Assembly (NCBI GenBank): GCA_040901445.1
Contig: JBBDYQ010000009.1
Location: forward strand, 1-64,000
Reading direction: 5' to 3'
From: Thermoleophilaceae bacterium
GTDB lineage: Bacteria; Actinomycetota; Thermoleophilia; Solirubrobacterales; Thermoleophilaceae
DNA: 64,000 nt
Shown here: positions 63,536 to 64,000 of the stretch, one piece after another
Numbering within the stretch: position 1 is the stretch's first letter
Layout of the letters: each line of letters opens with the position of its first letter
Position numbers and translations under genes: made by a program
Notes under the pieces: generated by a model
Told to the model about the DNA's origin: nothing
The model's database searches: none
The model's input: only the letters and a program-made list of their open reading frames with translations

Positions 63536-64000
63536 CTAGGAGCGCAGCGTCCGGCGTGCCCGCACTGACGTGCCGTTGCCGGCCGCGTCCACGGCCCGCA
63601 CCTCCACCGTGACCACCGCGCGGCGCACGGACCCCAGCGTCCGCCGCGCCCGCCGCGACAGCCGCAGCGTCACGCGGCCGCGACCGTCGCCCAGGCGCAC
63701 TCCGGCCCGCCGCGCCAGGCGGACGGTGCGGCCGCGGATCCTCGTGGTCGCGCGGAGCGTGACGCGGGCGGCCTCGTCCAGGCGCACGTTCACGGTCAGG
63801 CGCCCGGACCGCGCCACGCGCGCGAGGGTGGTGCGCCGAACCGCGGCCGCCACCGACGGCGCCGTCGTGTCCGCCGCCGGACGCTGAAGCGGCGTCCCCG
63901 CGGAGCTCACGTTCAAGGTGCCCGTCATCGACGGGTGGATCGTGCAGAGGAAGGCGTACGAGCCGGTGGTGAGGAAGCGAACACCGTCCACCTCGGAGCT
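63536..64000 (-). CDS. Cupredoxin-domain protein with a C-terminal beta tail, 5' part missing
   Basis: The visible C-terminal ~155 residues belong to a gene that continues past the right edge. SYAFLCTIHPSMTGTLNV carries the Cys-x2-His-x4-Met ligands of a type 1 copper site. A linker (SSAGTPLQRPAADTTAP) leads to a ~100-residue Arg-rich beta domain with repeated ARVTLR/RVTLRL strands, similar to bacterial Ig-like domains. It probably functions outside the cell. It is the second cupredoxin gene in the window, after 468-818. Confidence 0.75.
   Translation of the reverse strand, partial: SSEVDGVRFLTTGSYAFLCTIHPSMTGTLNVSSAGTPLQRPAADTTAPSVAAAVRRTTLARVARSGRLTVNVRLDEAARVTLRATTRIRGRTVRLARRAGVRLGDGRGRVTLRLSRRARRTLGSVRRAVVTVEVRAVDAAGNGTSVRARRTLRS

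Overview
The window is very GC-rich, uses many GTG and TTG starts, and is densely coding on both strands. The gene content (C+ zinc-type L31, ECF41 sigma factor, c-di-AMP riboswitch before a cell-wall hydrolase, abundant ETF/acyl-CoA oxidation genes, SpoIID plus amidase, WNEPN glycosidases, RTX-like repeat protein) fits a Gram-positive actinobacterium, most probably class Thermoleophilia (Solirubrobacter/Conexibacter-like). That placement is an inference from gene content. No rRNA, tRNA, CRISPR array, integrase or recognisable transposase was seen.

Layout. 1-7.9 kb: the end of methylmalonyl-CoA mutase, a cupredoxin gene, a GT39-like glycosyltransferase with a glycosidase, then the B12-binding mutase subunit followed by etfB-etfA-ETF-QO (propionate/fatty-acid oxidation and its electron outlet). 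7.9-10 kb: an accessory pocket with a decayed gene, a VOC protein and a HicA-like toxin-antitoxin pair. 10-15.6 kb: a membrane protein and an envelope operon (amidase, SpoIID, glycosidase). 15.7-31.8 kb: gpsA and a housekeeping backbone known from many Gram-positives (rpmE, DUF1385, prfA, prmC, sua5, glyA, wecA), interrupted by lineage genes: an epimerase-ECF41 unit, a proline-rich surface protein, an MFS transporter, fetAB and a CDF pump.

31.8-47 kb: envelope and signalling genes (acyltransferase, PhoD, MscS, YjbQ, a GGDEF/HD-GYP protein, PPK2, SDR, MMPL, M23 peptidase under a c-di-AMP riboswitch), ending in a small island with an HNH endonuclease, an antitoxin-like protein and the tail of a lost ATPase. 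47-54.8 kb: the complete F-type ATP synthase operon atpI-B-E-F-H-A-G-D-C, with one unusual structured spacer between atpA and atpG. 54.8-55.75 kb: a DUF559/AbiEi-like gene bounded by two copies of a 48-bp hairpin repeat. 55.8-64 kb: aldo/keto reductase, a TetR-acyl-CoA dehydrogenase-enoyl-CoA hydratase operon with its operator, an internally duplicated RTX-like protein, a second acyl-CoA dehydrogenase, a degenerate GGDEF protein and a truncated cupredoxin-domain gene.

How it works together: acyl-CoA dehydrogenases at 57.8 and 61.6 kb would feed electrons to EtfAB and ETF-QO at 4.4-7.9 kb, and the resulting gradient drives the ATP synthase. A second theme is cell-wall remodelling (amidase, SpoIID, M23, WecA, acyltransferase), partly under second-messenger control. 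The most unusual items are the hairpin-bounded DUF559 gene, the stem predicted to couple atpG to atpA translation, the ECF41 autoregulatory unit with a perfect cognate promoter, and a 17-bp terminator-like repeat that supplies stop codons to two unrelated genes.
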